Shown: positions 1-9,162 of the stretch, piece after piece
Position numbering within the stretch: the stretch's first letter is position 1
Layout: each line of letters opens with the position of its first letter
DNA from: an uncultured Chloroflexales bacterium
GTDB taxonomy: Bacteria; Chloroflexota; Chloroflexia; Chloroflexales; Chloroflexaceae
Direction of reading: 5' to 3'
DNA: 41,601 nt
NCBI GenBank assembly: GCA_937918935.1
Contig: CAKZSI010000064.1
Location: 1-41,601, forward strand
Translations under genes and position numbers: made by a program
Notes under the pieces: model-generated
Databases searched by the model: none
What the model saw: only the letters and a program-made list of their open reading frames with translations
Told to the model about the DNA's origin: nothing

Positions 1-87
1 GGAGGGCTTTGCCCTCCCAGACCCTCCCGTTCGAAAACTTGCCGGATGCACCATTTAGAGTAAGGCTAAGATTCACACCCCCACACC
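1..87. repeat. spacer downstream of rnc with a type A palindromic repeat end
   Basis: Bases 1-17 form a perfect short palindrome (GGAGGGC, three bases, GCCCTCC) followed by a C-rich tail. This is the A module of the dispersed intergenic repeat seen best at 24023-24043. The rest of the spacer up to the rnc stop shows no gene. The element is cut by the window edge, so its full extent is unknown. Confidence 0.55.
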
Positions 88-807
88 TCAATCACCCTCC
101 TCCGAGGCCGGCGGGGTCCATCCGCTCTCCAGGCGTTCGAGGGCGACCTTTGCGGCGGCCTGGGCGGCCGCCTGCTTGCTGGCGCCAGCGCCAGCACCGA
201 GCACGTGATCGCCAAGCAGCACTTCGAGGGTAAACTCGCGCTGATGGTCCGGGCCAGTAACCCCAACCGTGCGGTAGTGCGGTGTTTGATTGAAGCGCGC
301 CTGGGTTACCTCCTGGAGCCGGGTGCGATGGTCCACATCGCCGCCGCTGAGGGCAACATCAAGCTGGCGCTCGAGAAATGGCATCACAAAGGCCCGTGCC
401 GCATCGAGACCTTGATCGAGGTAAATCGCCCCCAGCACGGCCTCAAACACATCGGCGAGCAGCGCGGTACGATTGCGGGCCATCGGCGTGTCTTCACCCC
501 GGCTCATGCGGATATGCTGGCCCAGGTCGAGGCTGCGGGCGAAACCGGCGAGGGAGGAGGCCTTCACCAGCGCGGCCCGCAGGGCGGTCAACTCGCCTTC
601 GGTGGAAGAGGGGAACCGTTCGTAGAGCCATGCGGCGGTAATGAAGCTCAGCACGGCATCGCCGAGGAACTCGAGCCGTTCATTTGAGGTCAGGCCGGGA
701 ATGCGTTCGGGATGTTCGTGCATAAATGAGCGATGCACGAAGGCGCTCTGGAGAAGGGTCACATCGTGGAAGGGCACACCGATCAGTTCTTCGAGTTTGC
801 TTGCCAT
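88..807 (-). CDS. rnc: ribonuclease III
   Basis: Endoribonuclease that cuts double-stranded RNA, for example in rRNA precursors. The 239-residue product (usual family length about 220-250) has the RNase III signature NERLEFLGDAVLS at about residues 40-52 with the acidic metal-binding residues, a second acidic helix (DVFEAVLGAIYLD) near 115-127, and a C-terminal double-stranded RNA binding domain ending in an alanine-rich helix (KQAAAQAAAKVALERL). I chose the ATG at 805-807 (MASKLEELIG). The open frame continues upstream, but that stretch translates a palindromic spacer and is not family-like. No strong Shine-Dalgarno is visible. It lies 156 bases downstream of fabF on the same strand, a common bacterial pairing, so cotranscription is likely. 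Confidence 0.95.
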   Translation of the reverse strand: MASKLEELIGVPFHDVTLLQSAFVHRSFMHEHPERIPGLTSNERLEFLGDAVLSFITAAWLYERFPSSTEGELTALRAALVKASSLAGFARSLDLGQHIRMSRGEDTPMARNRTALLADVFEAVLGAIYLDQGLDAARAFVMPFLERQLDVALSGGDVDHRTRLQEVTQARFNQTPHYRTVGVTGPDHQREFTLEVLLGDHVLGAGAGASKQAAAQAAAKVALERLESGWTPPASEEGD

Positions 808-843
808 GCGCTGAGATAGAAATATGGCTTTCTGATCCTCACT

Positions 844-872
844 TTCCCTCTCCACTGCAAGTAGAGAGGGAA
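844..872 (-). other. hairpin in the fabF-rnc spacer
   Basis: A perfect 9-bp inverted repeat (TTCCCTCTC at 844-852 and GAGAGGGAA at 864-872, loop 11 bases) lies just upstream of the rnc start. There is no T-run, so it is not a classical terminator. It could be an RNA processing or leader structure of rnc, or a chance product of repetitive spacer DNA. Confidence 0.4.
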
Positions 873-963
873 GGTGAGGCCAGGGGCGGCGAGGAGGAGG
901 AGAATGAGCAATGGTCAGGATCCATATACGGCAACCTGAAAGCCCATACCCCCGATGCGGCAT

Positions 964-2211
964 TTATCCCCCTTGCTCGAACCTCCGAAACACCAGACAG
1001 ACGTTGTGCCCGCCAAAGCCGAAGGAATTGCACATCACCGCATGCACCGCGGCAGGGCGCGGCTGGTTCGGCACAACGTCGAGGTCACAGGCAGGATCGG
1101 GGTGATTGAGGTTGATCGTCGGCGGCAACAGGCCGTGCTGCATTGCCAGCACGCTGACCACGGCCTCGATTGCGCCGGCCGCGCCCAGGAGGTGGCCGAA
1201 CTGCGACTTGCTGGAACTCACCGGCGGGGCGATGTCGCGTGCGCCGAACACCTGGCGGATCGCCGCGGTTTCGACCGGATCACCGGCGGGGGTGCCGGTA
1301 GCGTGGGCGTTGATATAATCAATGTCAGCAGGCTCGAGGCCGGAGCGCCGGAGCGCGAGCCGGATGGCGCGAACGATACCCTCCCCGTCTTCGGCGAGAT
1401 TGCTGATGTGGTAGGCGTCAGAGGTGGCGGCATAGCCGGTGATCTCGGCAAGAATGCGAGCGCCACGGTCCAGCGCGTGTTCCAGATCCTCGAGGATCAG
1501 CACGGCAGCGCCCTCTCCCATCACGAAGCCATCGCGGTTAGCGTCGAAGGGACGCGAAGCCGTGGCAGGGTGGTGGTTGGCCGTCGAGAGGGCGCGCATG
1601 GCGTTGAAACCCGCCACGCCAATCGGCGTGATGCTGGCCTCGCTGCCTCCGGCGATGATCGCCCTGGCCCAGCCGCGGCGGATTGTCTCGGCGGCCTCGC
1701 CGATGGCATGGGCCGAGGAGGCGCATGCCGAGGTGATGCAGTAACTCGGCCCCCGCGCCCCGGTGACGATCGACACCTGCCCGGCGGCCAGATTGGTGAT
1801 CATTGCGGGTATCAGGAACGGGCTGATCCGCCCCGGGCCGCGGGTGCGCAGCACGTCGAACTGCTCACTCAACGTTGTGATGCCGCCGATGCCGCTGGCG
1901 ATGAACACCCCTACGTCGTCGCGATTCTCAGCGGTGATCTGCAATTCGGACGTGCGCAGCGCCTCGAGCGTGGCAGCGACGGCGAACTGTACGAAGCGGT
2001 CGGTGCGGCGGGCCTCTTTGCGATCCATGTACCGAGTCGGGTCGAATTCCTTTACCTCGGCCGCGAAGCGGGTCTCAAAGCCCGAGGCATCGAACAGGGT
2101 AATCGGCCCAACCCCGCTGCGGGCCTCGACGATGCCCTGCCACAACTCAGGCACGCTCAGCCCCAGGGGGCTAACGGCGCCCATCCCCGTCACCACGACG
2201 CGCCGCCCCAT
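964..2211 (-). CDS. fabF: beta-ketoacyl-ACP synthase II
   Basis: Condenses malonyl-ACP with a growing acyl-ACP in type II fatty acid synthesis. The 415-residue product is a full-length thiolase-fold KAS. It has the N-terminal RRVVVTGMGAVSPLG, the nucleophile Cys near residue 163 in TSACASSAHAIG, the first catalytic His in NAHATGTPAGDP, and the Lys/His pair in KSQFGHLLGAAGAIEA. The ATG at 2209-2211 was chosen because GGAGG lies 5 bases upstream. An ATG at 2229 would add six residues but has a poorer ribosome site. rnc follows on the same strand. No acpP gene is visible next to it. Confidence 0.95.
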   Translation of the reverse strand: MGRRVVVTGMGAVSPLGLSVPELWQGIVEARSGVGPITLFDASGFETRFAAEVKEFDPTRYMDRKEARRTDRFVQFAVAATLEALRTSELQITAENRDDVGVFIASGIGGITTLSEQFDVLRTRGPGRISPFLIPAMITNLAAGQVSIVTGARGPSYCITSACASSAHAIGEAAETIRRGWARAIIAGGSEASITPIGVAGFNAMRALSTANHHPATASRPFDANRDGFVMGEGAAVLILEDLEHALDRGARILAEITGYAATSDAYHISNLAEDGEGIVRAIRLALRRSGLEPADIDYINAHATGTPAGDPVETAAIRQVFGARDIAPPVSSSKSQFGHLLGAAGAIEAVVSVLAMQHGLLPPTINLNHPDPACDLDVVPNQPRPAAVHAVMCNSFGFGGHNVCLVFRRFEQGG

Positions 2212-2251
2212 ACCGGCCTCCTCAAGCATGATCTTCTTCTCACAGGAAACT

Positions 2252-2257
2252 ATTGTA
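2252..2257 (-). promoter_or_regulatory. extended -10 promoter of fabF
   Basis: On the minus strand the bases read TGG-TACAAT, an extended -10 of the TGnTAnAAT kind, about 40 bases before the fabF ATG. No good -35 hexamer is present at the usual distance. This is a pattern match only. Confidence 0.45.
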
Positions 2258-2874
2258 CCATGCACAGAACGGAGCGCCTCCGGCAAGGCCCCTTACACGC
2301 CTTGCTCGGGAAGGCTGCACCCTCCTGGACCTTCCTATCAGGCGTAGGGAAACCCGGCTTTCGCCTCCTGCCTCCAATCGGCAGTCAGCGGTGGAGGCGC
2401 TGCCTGGCCTGACCTGATATGAGGAAGGTGGATCCCTGAGAGACTGCGCCATCCGAGACCATCCCGTTGCGCAAGGGGTGCGACGTCTACGCTTGCATGC
2501 GCTGCCGCCCACCGGCCCGGCGCCACCACCCGACACCCCCGGAGGGGCGACGGCATGGAGGGGTGCGGATCCACGCCAATGACTCCTCGTAGGAGTAGGG
2601 GCGGCCCTCGTGGCCGCCCCTTCCGCCACGGCGACCAGTTCACCCGATGGCGGGGGCGAAAACCCGCCTGGTCGCAGGGTAGCGACGTACCACCGGGCCG
2701 TTGCCCCCCCTCTCAAGGGGGAACGATGCGCGCGCCCGAACGAGTGATATACTGTGAGCCTACGGACGTGCGTAGTACTTGCAGCACACCCTGAGGGTGG
2801 GAAGAATCACCCTTTGGCAACTGCGCACCGGTGTGTCCTCTTCTTCTCACAATTGTTGGCATGGAGTACGACCT
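2258..2874. other. long palindrome-rich spacer between fabF and the amidohydrolase
   Basis: No credible gene is seen in these roughly 600 bases. A degenerate B-type palindrome lies at 2347-2365. Two perfect hairpins stand side by side: 2582-2596 (ACTCCT, CGT, AGGAGT) and 2598-2620 (GGGGCGGCC, CTCGT, GGCCGCCCC). A smaller C5/G5 hairpin lies near 2705-2721. Open frames through here are composition artefacts. Near the right end, TGATATACT at 2745-2753 resembles an extended -10 for the downstream plus-strand gene. Confidence 0.55.
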
Positions 2875-4062
2875 ATGCTGGACCGCGCCTACGCCCTGAA
2901 CGACGAACTGGTACGCCTCCGGCGCGACATTCACGCCCACCCCGAACCTGGTTTTTGCGAGACGCGCACGGCGGGCCTGGTTGCCGAGACGCTGGCGGAA
3001 ATCGGCGGGATCTCGGTGCGCACCGGCATCGCCAGAACTGGCGTGGTTGCCGATCTGGGTGACGCGAGCGGCCCCACCATCGCGATCCGCGCCGATATGG
3101 ACGCGCTGCCTATCCATGAGGCCACCGGGCACACCTTCGCCTCCACCAACCCCGGCGTTATGCACGCCTGTGGTCACGACGCGCACACAGCGATCCTCCT
3201 GGGCGCCGCCCACCTGCTACGCGAGCGGTTCGCCGCCGGGGATCTGCGCGGGCGCGTGCGTTTTCTCTTTCAGCCCTCCGAAGAATCTGCCGATAGCGAA
3301 GGCAAAAGCGGCGGTCTGCGCATGGTCGAAGAGGGCGCCATGCAGGGGGTGGACGCGGTGATTGCCCTGCACGTGAACTCGATGCTGCCCCTGGGCCAGG
3401 TCACGGTGCGCAAGGGCTGGAACACGGCGGCAGCCGATGACTTCCGCGGAGTGCTGATCGGCAGCGGCGGCCACGGCGCCTATCCCCACGAAGGCAGCGA
3501 CCCGCTCTTTATGCTGGTACCGGTGCTTTCGGCCCTCTACGGCATCAGGGCGCGCCGGCTGGACCCGGTGGAGCCGGCCATTCTCAGCGTAGGAGTGGTC
3601 CGCGGCGGCGAGGCCACCAACGTCATTCCCTGCGAGGTTGAGATTCAGGGCACCCTGCGCAGTTACAGCGCCGCGGTGCGCGAACAACTGATCACCGAAG
3701 TGGAGCGCGCCTTTGCCCTCACACGCGCCCTGGGCGGCGATTACCGGCTCAGCATTCAGCGCGGCTACCCCGCGGCCTGGAACGACCAGCGGGTTGCCGG
3801 GTGGATGGAAGAGGTGGCCCGCGACTTGATGGGCGAAACGGGGCTGGATTGCTCGCCGGCTGGCCTCGGCGCCGAGGATTTTGCCTATATGTGCCAGCGC
3901 GCCCCCGGCGCCATGCTGATGCTCGGCGCAGCGATTGATGATGGCGTGGCGCGCCCGCACCATACGCCGATCTTCGATATTGACGAACGCTGCCTGCCGT
4001 TGGGCGCGGCTATTCTCGCCGAGACGGCGGCGCGGTTCCTCAGTGGCCAGGCAAAGCTGTGA
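2875..4062 (+). CDS. M20 family metallo-amidohydrolase (N-acyl-amino acid hydrolase type)
   Basis: Zinc-type peptidase-family amidohydrolase of the hippurate hydrolase / N-acyl-L-amino acid amidohydrolase group, expected to remove acyl groups from amino acids in the cytoplasm. In the 395-residue product the family landmarks appear in order: HAHPEPGFCETRTA near 20, RADMDALPIHE near 77, MHACGHDAHT near 97, the Glu pair in QPSEES, the dimerisation-domain His in GHGAYPHEGSDP, and GAEDFAYM plus HTPIFDIDE near the C-terminus. The ATG at 2875 was chosen over an upstream in-frame start because it gives the family N-terminus and has GGAG about 8 bases before it. It stands alone on the plus strand. The exact substrate cannot be told from sequence. 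Confidence 0.88.
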   Translation: MLDRAYALNDELVRLRRDIHAHPEPGFCETRTAGLVAETLAEIGGISVRTGIARTGVVADLGDASGPTIAIRADMDALPIHEATGHTFASTNPGVMHACGHDAHTAILLGAAHLLRERFAAGDLRGRVRFLFQPSEESADSEGKSGGLRMVEEGAMQGVDAVIALHVNSMLPLGQVTVRKGWNTAAADDFRGVLIGSGGHGAYPHEGSDPLFMLVPVLSALYGIRARRLDPVEPAILSVGVVRGGEATNVIPCEVEIQGTLRSYSAAVREQLITEVERAFALTRALGGDYRLSIQRGYPAAWNDQRVAGWMEEVARDLMGETGLDCSPAGLGAEDFAYMCQRAPGAMLMLGAAIDDGVARPHHTPIFDIDERCLPLGAAILAETAARFLSGQAKL

Positions 4063-4110
4063 TGTCTCGACACTCCTTGCCCGCGGCAGGGTTCCGGCGC
4101 CCCGGCGTTG

Positions 4111-5208
4111 CTAGGCCGATCCGGCGTAGAGCAAGGCGCCAAGCACCAGAACACCCAGCACCAGCAGCGCCAGGAGCTTGGCCACCGGTGGAACATCAAG
4201 CAGCGCAATCAGCCCGAAGGACAGGCTCACCCCGTAGTAGATCAGCACCACCTGCCGCTGCGAGAGGCCCAGCGCCAGCAGCCGATGGTGCAGGTGATCG
4301 CGCCCGGCCCGTGCAGCGCCCCGCCCGCGCAGCGTCCGCACGAGAATGAGCCATGCCATATCAATCAGCGGCACACCCAGCACCAGCAGCGCGGTGGCCA
4401 GTTTCGCTCCGCCGATGATTGCGCTTACGGCAAGTACGTAGCCGATGGTCATCGCCCCCACGTCGCCCATAAAGGTGCGGGCAGGGTGCAGGTTGAACGG
4501 AAGGAACCCGGCGCACGCCCCGGCCAGGGCCAGGGGCAACATCGCCACGGTGTACTGCGGGGGATCTAGACCAAGTGTGTGCAGGGCCAGGATCATTGCG
4601 GCGATCAGCGTCACCCCGGCGGCCAACCCGTCCAACCCATCAGCCCAGTTGACCATATTCTGGATGCCGACGATCCAGAAGATCGTCGCGCCAATGGCGA
4701 GCCATGGACTGAGGTTATGGAGGTGGATCTGGTCTACGAAGGGGAAGTTGAAGGCGGTCAAAATAATGCCCCGGGCTTCGGTGGGTTCACCCAGGGCATC
4801 GGGGTAGAGCGTCCGGTCCCACAGATACGGTCCCACAGCCACCAGGGCGGCGAGCGCGTGCACGAGCAGGCGCGGCAGGGCGGGCAGGTCGCGCAGGTCG
4901 TCAATCAGGCTGATGATCGCCACCAGACTGGCACCGGCAAGCAGTAGCCCGAGCCGCAGGTATTCAAAGCCGGAACGGGTGAGCGCAGGGTGGAGACGCT
5001 GGAGCACAAAGCTGAACAAGAGCGCGGCGGCGAACCCGGCGATCATCGCCACGCCGCCAATCGTGGGTGTCGGGTGTTGATGGATGTGGCGCGGACCGGG
5101 GTAGGCGACCCACCCCTGGCGCAGACTGAGGCGGATGAGCGCCGGTGTGGCCAGGGCAGTAACCGCGGCAGCAACCACGAACGTGGTGGCGAGGGCGATG
5201 GCAATCAC
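4111..5208 (-). CDS. WecA/TagO-like polyprenyl-phosphate phosphosugar transferase
   Basis: Integral membrane enzyme of glycosyltransferase family 4 (MraY/WecA superfamily). It moves a sugar-1-phosphate, usually GlcNAc-1-P, from a UDP-sugar to undecaprenyl phosphate to prime an envelope polymer. The 365-residue product has many hydrophobic helices and the superfamily motifs: PTPTIGGVAM near 47-56, the Asp pair in SLIDDLRD (D103, D104), NWADGLDGLAAG near 187, FMGDVGAM, and GRDHLHHRLLALG near 315. The HHRL element points to the WecA/TagO branch, not MraY. It starts with GTG at 5206-5208, 6 bases after the upp stop, so it is the last gene of the response regulator-upp unit. The acceptor polymer is unknown. 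Confidence 0.88.
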   Translation of the reverse strand: MIAIALATTFVVAAAVTALATPALIRLSLRQGWVAYPGPRHIHQHPTPTIGGVAMIAGFAAALLFSFVLQRLHPALTRSGFEYLRLGLLLAGASLVAIISLIDDLRDLPALPRLLVHALAALVAVGPYLWDRTLYPDALGEPTEARGIILTAFNFPFVDQIHLHNLSPWLAIGATIFWIVGIQNMVNWADGLDGLAAGVTLIAAMILALHTLGLDPPQYTVAMLPLALAGACAGFLPFNLHPARTFMGDVGAMTIGYVLAVSAIIGGAKLATALLVLGVPLIDMAWLILVRTLRGRGAARAGRDHLHHRLLALGLSQRQVVLIYYGVSLSFGLIALLDVPPVAKLLALLVLGVLVLGALLYAGSA

Positions 5209-5214
5209 AGAAGA

Positions 5215-5844
5215 CTACCCGGTGCCGAACTGCCGGTCACCAGCATCACCCAGGCCAGGCACGATATACCCGTGTTCATTGAGGTGACTGTCAATGGCGG
5301 CCAGATGAATGGGCACATCGGGATGGGCGCCGGTCAGGGCGCGCACACCCTCGGGGGCGGCGATCAGACCGAGGAACTTGATTCGCCGAGAGCCCCAGGT
5401 TTTCAGAATATTGACCGCTGCCACCGCCGATCCGCCGGTGGCGAGCATGGGATCAACGACGATTGACAGGTCAATATCCGGTTCTTTAGGGAGCTTATTG
5501 TAGTAGGTCACCGGCTGGAGCGTCTCGTGGTCGCGAAAAATACCCAGGTGCCAGACGTGGACGGTGGGGAGGATATCGACAATCGCTTCAGACATGCCGA
5601 GACCAGCGCGGAGGATGGGAATAACGCCCACCCGCTCGGCCACTTCGTAGCCCTGGGCGGTGGACAGGGGGGTTTCGACGGTCAGGGGGGCCAGGGCCAG
5701 ATCCAGAGAAGCCTCGTAGAAGAGCAACTGGGCAATCTCGCGCACCAGTTCACGAAACTTCTTCGGTTCGGTCAACTTGCTGCGCAGCAGGGCCAGTTTA
5801 TGCTGCACCAACGGATGGCGTGACACGTGCACCTGACCCGCCAT
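5215..5844 (-). CDS. upp: uracil phosphoribosyltransferase
   Basis: Pyrimidine salvage enzyme making UMP from uracil and PRPP in the cytoplasm. The 209-residue length is typical. The PRPP-binding loop is [16 protein letters not shown] near residue 125-140. The N-terminal [12 protein letters not shown] and the C-terminal [12 protein letters not shown] tail are both UPRTase hallmarks. ATG at 5842-5844 with GGAAGG about 7 bases upstream. Only 3 bases separate it from the response regulator stop and 6 from the next gene, so the three should share one transcript. UMP from this step feeds UDP-sugar pools, which suits the transferase gene that follows. Confidence 0.96.
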   Translation of the reverse strand: MAGQVHVSRHPLVQHKLALLRSKLTEPKKFRELVREIAQLLFYEASLDLALAPLTVETPLSTAQGYEVAERVGVIPILRAGLGMSEAIVDILPTVHVWHLGIFRDHETLQPVTYYNKLPKEPDIDLSIVVDPMLATGGSAVAAVNILKTWGSRRIKFLGLIAAPEGVRALTGAHPDVPIHLAAIDSHLNEHGYIVPGLGDAGDRQFGTG

Positions 5845-5847
5845 AGA

Positions 5848-6585
5848 TCATCCTTCCGAGAGCTTATAGCCCACTCCGCGCACGGTGATAATCAACCGTG
5901 GGCGCGACGGTTCGAGTTCAACCTTTTCACGCAGGCGGCGCACACACACATCGACCAGATTGGTCTCGCCGACGTATTCATAACCCCAGACCTCGCGGAA
6001 GAGCGTCTCACGGTCGAAGACCTGCCCGGCATTGGCGGCGAGGAAGTAGAGCAATTCAAACTCCATGGGCGTCAGGTTGACCTCGTGGTTACGCACCGTG
6101 ACACGGTGGCGGGGCGCGTCAATTTCAATCGGACCAACGCGCACGATCGGCGGGGCGCGCCGTGACTGATAGCCCTCGACCCGGCGCAGAATAGCCTCTA
6201 CGCGAGCGATCAACTCGACGGTTTTGAACGGCTTGACAATGTAATCATCGGCGCCCAATTCAAACCCGTGAATAACATCATCAGTCCCATCACGGCTAGT
6301 AAGAATTACGATCGGCACATCACTCTGCTCACGGATGCGCTGGCAGGCCTCGAAGCCATCCACATAGGGCATCATCACATCGAGGATAACCACATCGAAG
6401 GGCTGTTTCTCAAACGCCTGGAGCGCCTCGAGACCATTGCTGACGGCGGTCAGTTCGTAGCGTGGATCTTTGAGCGTCACCTGTATGAGGTTTGCAATCG
6501 AGGGATCATCATCGGCGATGAGGATACGCCGGGGAGCAAGCGCCTCTTCAGAGACACGGTCGGATGTACGGCGGAAGAGCGGCAT
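5848..6585 (-). CDS. OmpR/PhoB-type response regulator
   Basis: Two-component DNA-binding regulator of 245 residues. The receiver domain (about 20-135) has the acidic pocket ADDD, the phospho-acceptor Asp in FDVVILDVMMP and the conserved Lys in DYIVKPF. The winged-helix output domain (about 150-245) ends with NLVDVCVRRLREKVE and the hairpin VRGVGYKL. I chose the ATG at 6583-6585 (MPLFRRTSD). An ATG at 6666 would add 27 residues without family support, and neither has a clear Shine-Dalgarno. No histidine kinase gene is adjacent. It heads the unit with upp and the phosphosugar transferase, whose transcription it may control. Confidence 0.9.
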   Translation of the reverse strand: MPLFRRTSDRVSEEALAPRRILIADDDPSIANLIQVTLKDPRYELTAVSNGLEALQAFEKQPFDVVILDVMMPYVDGFEACQRIREQSDVPIVILTSRDGTDDVIHGFELGADDYIVKPFKTVELIARVEAILRRVEGYQSRRAPPIVRVGPIEIDAPRHRVTVRNHEVNLTPMEFELLYFLAANAGQVFDRETLFREVWGYEYVGETNLVDVCVRRLREKVELEPSRPRLIITVRGVGYKLSEG

Positions 6586-6751
6586 AATAGCAGGTTCAGG
6601 TGGCGACTTACACGTTCGCAGCGGTAGCAGTTGCGGGACGCCGGGCAGTACACGGCTGCTGCCCATGCCCTGTCGTCAGCAGGGGGCGAAGCGGAATGGG
6701 GCATACCTCAGGCTAACCCCGCACAAGCTCTGGCCTGCACATCTCACCGGT

Positions 6752-8053
6752 TCACACTGCCTCATCCAGCCGGCGGCGATACTCGGGTCGCTCAGTGCGC
6801 GGTACCAGAATGGGATGCCCGCGCCCGGCGACCACTTCGGCATTGATGATACAGCGGCCGATATGCTCCTGAGCGGGAACTTCGTACATGACCTCGAGCA
6901 GCACCTCTTCAACGATACTGCGCAGGGCGCGTGCTCCCGTCTTCGCCTGCATGGCGCGTTCGGCGATCGCCTCTAACCCGTCGGGGGTGAACTCCAGTTC
7001 AACGTGATCGAGGGCAAGCAACTTCTGGTATTGTTTGATGATCGCATTACGCGGTTCAGTGAGGATGCGCAACATTGCCTCGTGGGTCAGCGGTTCGAGA
7101 CCAACGACCACGGGCAGGCGCCCGATGAACTCGGGGATGAAGCCGTAGCGCATCAGGTCATCAGGGGTGACCTGGGCGAGCAACCGCGCGTGATCGGTGG
7201 TGCTGGCACCGGGCTTCTGGCTCCCGAAGCCAAGCAGGTGCTTGCCGCGAATACGGCGGGCGATGACCTCCTCGACCCCCTCGAAGGCGCCGCCACAGAT
7301 AAACAGCACATTGGTGGTATCGAAGGCGATATACTCCTGCTGGGGATGCTTGCGTCCGGGAAGCGGCGGCACATGGGCCACACCGCCTTCAAGGATCTTC
7401 AGCAGGGCCTGTTGCACCCCCTCACCTGACACATCGCGGGTAATCGACGGATTATCGGCCTTGCGAGCGATTTTATCAATTTCATCGATGTAGATAATGC
7501 CGGTCTGCGCACGCTCAACATCGCCATCGGCGGCCTGAACGAGCCGGAGCAGAATATTTTCGACGTCCTCACCAACATAGCCGGCTTCGGTGAGAGCGGT
7601 AGCGTCAGCGATAGCGAAGGGCACATCAAGGACGCGGGCCAGCGTCTGGGCAAGGAGGGTTTTGCCGCTACCGGTAGGCCCCAGGAGCAAGATATTGCTC
7701 TTGCTAATCTCAACGTCATCAATCTTAGCGCCAGCGCGAATCCGCTTATAGTGGTTGTACACCGCCACGGAGAGCACAATTTTGGCCCGATCCTGACCCA
7801 CCACATACTGATCGAGCTTCTCGCGGAGCTTGCGTGGGGTGGGCAGGCGCGCCGGGCCAGGCGGCGCATTGCGGCGTGGCGTCACCAGTTGCTGCTCGGT
7901 CTCTTCGGCGATAATGGCGCTGCACAGAGCCACGCATTCATCGCAGATAAAGACGGTGCCAGGTCCGGCGATAAGACGCTGCACCTCATCCTGACCCCGA
8001 CCGCAGAACGAGCAGACATAGGCGCCACGACCACTATTGCGGGAACGGGTCAT
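6752..8053 (-). CDS. clpX: ATP-dependent Clp protease ATP-binding subunit ClpX
   Basis: AAA+ unfoldase that recognises tagged proteins and feeds them to ClpP. The 433-residue product begins with the ClpX zinc-binding domain (CSFC at 14-17, CDEC at 37-40). It then has Walker A GPTGSGKT near 120, the pore-loop GYVGEDVEN, Walker [10 protein letters not shown], the [11 protein letters not shown] segment that matches the ClpP-docking loop region, and the sensor region [25 protein letters not shown] at 8051-8053 with GGAG about 8 bases upstream. It lies 88 bases downstream of clpP on the same strand, giving the standard tig-clpP-clpX order. Confidence 0.97.
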   Translation of the reverse strand: MTRSRNSGRGAYVCSFCGRGQDEVQRLIAGPGTVFICDECVALCSAIIAEETEQQLVTPRRNAPPGPARLPTPRKLREKLDQYVVGQDRAKIVLSVAVYNHYKRIRAGAKIDDVEISKSNILLLGPTGSGKTLLAQTLARVLDVPFAIADATALTEAGYVGEDVENILLRLVQAADGDVERAQTGIIYIDEIDKIARKADNPSITRDVSGEGVQQALLKILEGGVAHVPPLPGRKHPQQEYIAFDTTNVLFICGGAFEGVEEVIARRIRGKHLLGFGSQKPGASTTDHARLLAQVTPDDLMRYGFIPEFIGRLPVVVGLEPLTHEAMLRILTEPRNAIIKQYQKLLALDHVELEFTPDGLEAIAERAMQAKTGARALRSIVEEVLLEVMYEVPAQEHIGRCIINAEVVAGRGHPILVPRTERPEYRRRLDEAV

Positions 8054-8141
8054 TGAAATATCTCCGATGGTTGCGAGCCAGAGCGCCAGGACAGCGAACT
8101 GGCCACAGTTCTGACGACGCTCCGGCTCTGCGAACCTGCTG

Positions 8142-8789
8142 TTACTTCTTGTCAGCCAGTTCTTCAGGCATCAGGATCTCATCAATGATGCCATACTCTT
8201 TGGCCTGGATCGGCGTCATATAGGCATCGCGATCGAAGTCGCGGGCGATCTTGTCTACAGGTTGGCCAGTATCACGGGCCATCAACTCGCGCCCCAGGTT
8301 CTGGAGGCGGAGCAGTTCACGAGCCTGAATTTCGACATCGGGGCCGGAACCGCGGAAGCCGCCGAGGGCCGGGTGCATATGGATTGTCGAGTTGGGCAGG
8401 CTAAAGCGTTTGCCCTTCTCACCACCAGCCAGAATGATCGTCGCCATACTTGCGGCCATACCCAGGCAGACCGTGGCCACGTGCGGACGAATGTGGTGCA
8501 TCGTATCGTAGATCGCCAGACCAGCGGTGACCGACCCGCCGGGGCTGTTAATGTAGAGCCAGATATCGCGATCAGGGTCCTCGCTGGCCAGGAAGAGCAA
8601 CTGGGCAACAACCAGATTGGCGATCTGATCGTCGATTGGCGTACCCAGGATGACGATGCGCTCCTTGAGCAGGCGCGAGTAAATGTCGAAGGCCCGTTCA
8701 CCCCGGCTGGTGCTTTCAACCACCATGGGTATTAGACTCTCGGGCCGGGGAAGTTCCCAGGCGGGGAGCTTTGGAGAGATCCAGTTCAT
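8142..8789 (-). CDS. clpP: ATP-dependent Clp protease proteolytic subunit
   Basis: Serine peptidase that forms a barrel with ClpX. The 215-residue product carries the ClpP fold: [19 protein letters not shown], the nucleophile Ser in [14 protein letters not shown], the catalytic His in the segment ending IHMHPALGG, and the Asp in [18 protein letters not shown]. The residues after the catalytic His read PALGG where most ClpPs have QPLGG, a mild divergence. ATG at 8787-8789 with GAGG 6 bases upstream. A -10-like TATAAT lies about 40 bases upstream on the minus strand. Confidence 0.95.
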   Translation of the reverse strand: MNWISPKLPAWELPRPESLIPMVVESTSRGERAFDIYSRLLKERIVILGTPIDDQIANLVVAQLLFLASEDPDRDIWLYINSPGGSVTAGLAIYDTMHHIRPHVATVCLGMAASMATIILAGGEKGKRFSLPNSTIHMHPALGGFRGSGPDVEIQARELLRLQNLGRELMARDTGQPVDKIARDFDRDAYMTPIQAKEYGIIDEILMPEELADKK

Positions 8790-8830
8790 TGATTCCTCAT
8801 CTATTCCAGATAAACGTCGTATTATGTAAT

Positions 8831-8836
8831 ATTATA
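8831..8836 (-). promoter_or_regulatory. -10 element upstream of clpP
   Basis: Read on the minus strand this is a perfect TATAAT, 41 bases before the clpP ATG, inside a short AT-rich patch. No good -35 is visible at 16-18 bases. The expected -35 position overlaps the hairpin at 8851-8868. Confidence 0.5.
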
Positions 8837-9162
8837 CATCAGTCAGGCGTTCCCGCGCACCCGCGGGAGACAGAAGCCTCCAGGGCCGATGTAACCTCTG
8901 CCTCTGGCGGGGGGTTGGAGCGACCAGGCCGCCCGGTACGATTGTTGGTTTTGGCGGCGACGCTGCCAAAACCAGCGAAAGCCAGGGAGTCTGGAGATCA
9001 CCCAAAGACATTGCATTAGCCCTGCAGAAGCCGGTCCCTGGAAGGGCGACGCCCTCCCAACCCCTCCCCGCGGCTGTTTGCGCAGCTTTCTCCTGCACCC
9101 GAGGGCAAGAGAACGCGCGCCTGACTTTCGGTTTCGCGCTGGCGGCGGGTAGCGGCACATCA
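8837..9162. other. spacer between tig and clpP with three hairpins
   Basis: No gene is seen. 8851-8868 is a perfect hairpin (TCCCGCG, CACC, CGCGGGA). 8947-8973 is a 12-bp stem with one mismatch around GGTTTTGGCGGC / GCTGCCAAAACC. On the minus strand it follows tig and may act as its terminator, though it lacks a T-run. 9040-9058 is an imperfect A-type repeat (GGAAGGGC / GCCCTCCC). The word GCGTTCCCGC at 8847-8856 recurs in the lspA leader. Confidence 0.5.

Noticed and set aside
955-2412. A 485-codon open frame on the plus strand
   Set aside because: Antisense to fabF, whose catalytic motifs and ribosome site are clear. No family character on the plus strand.
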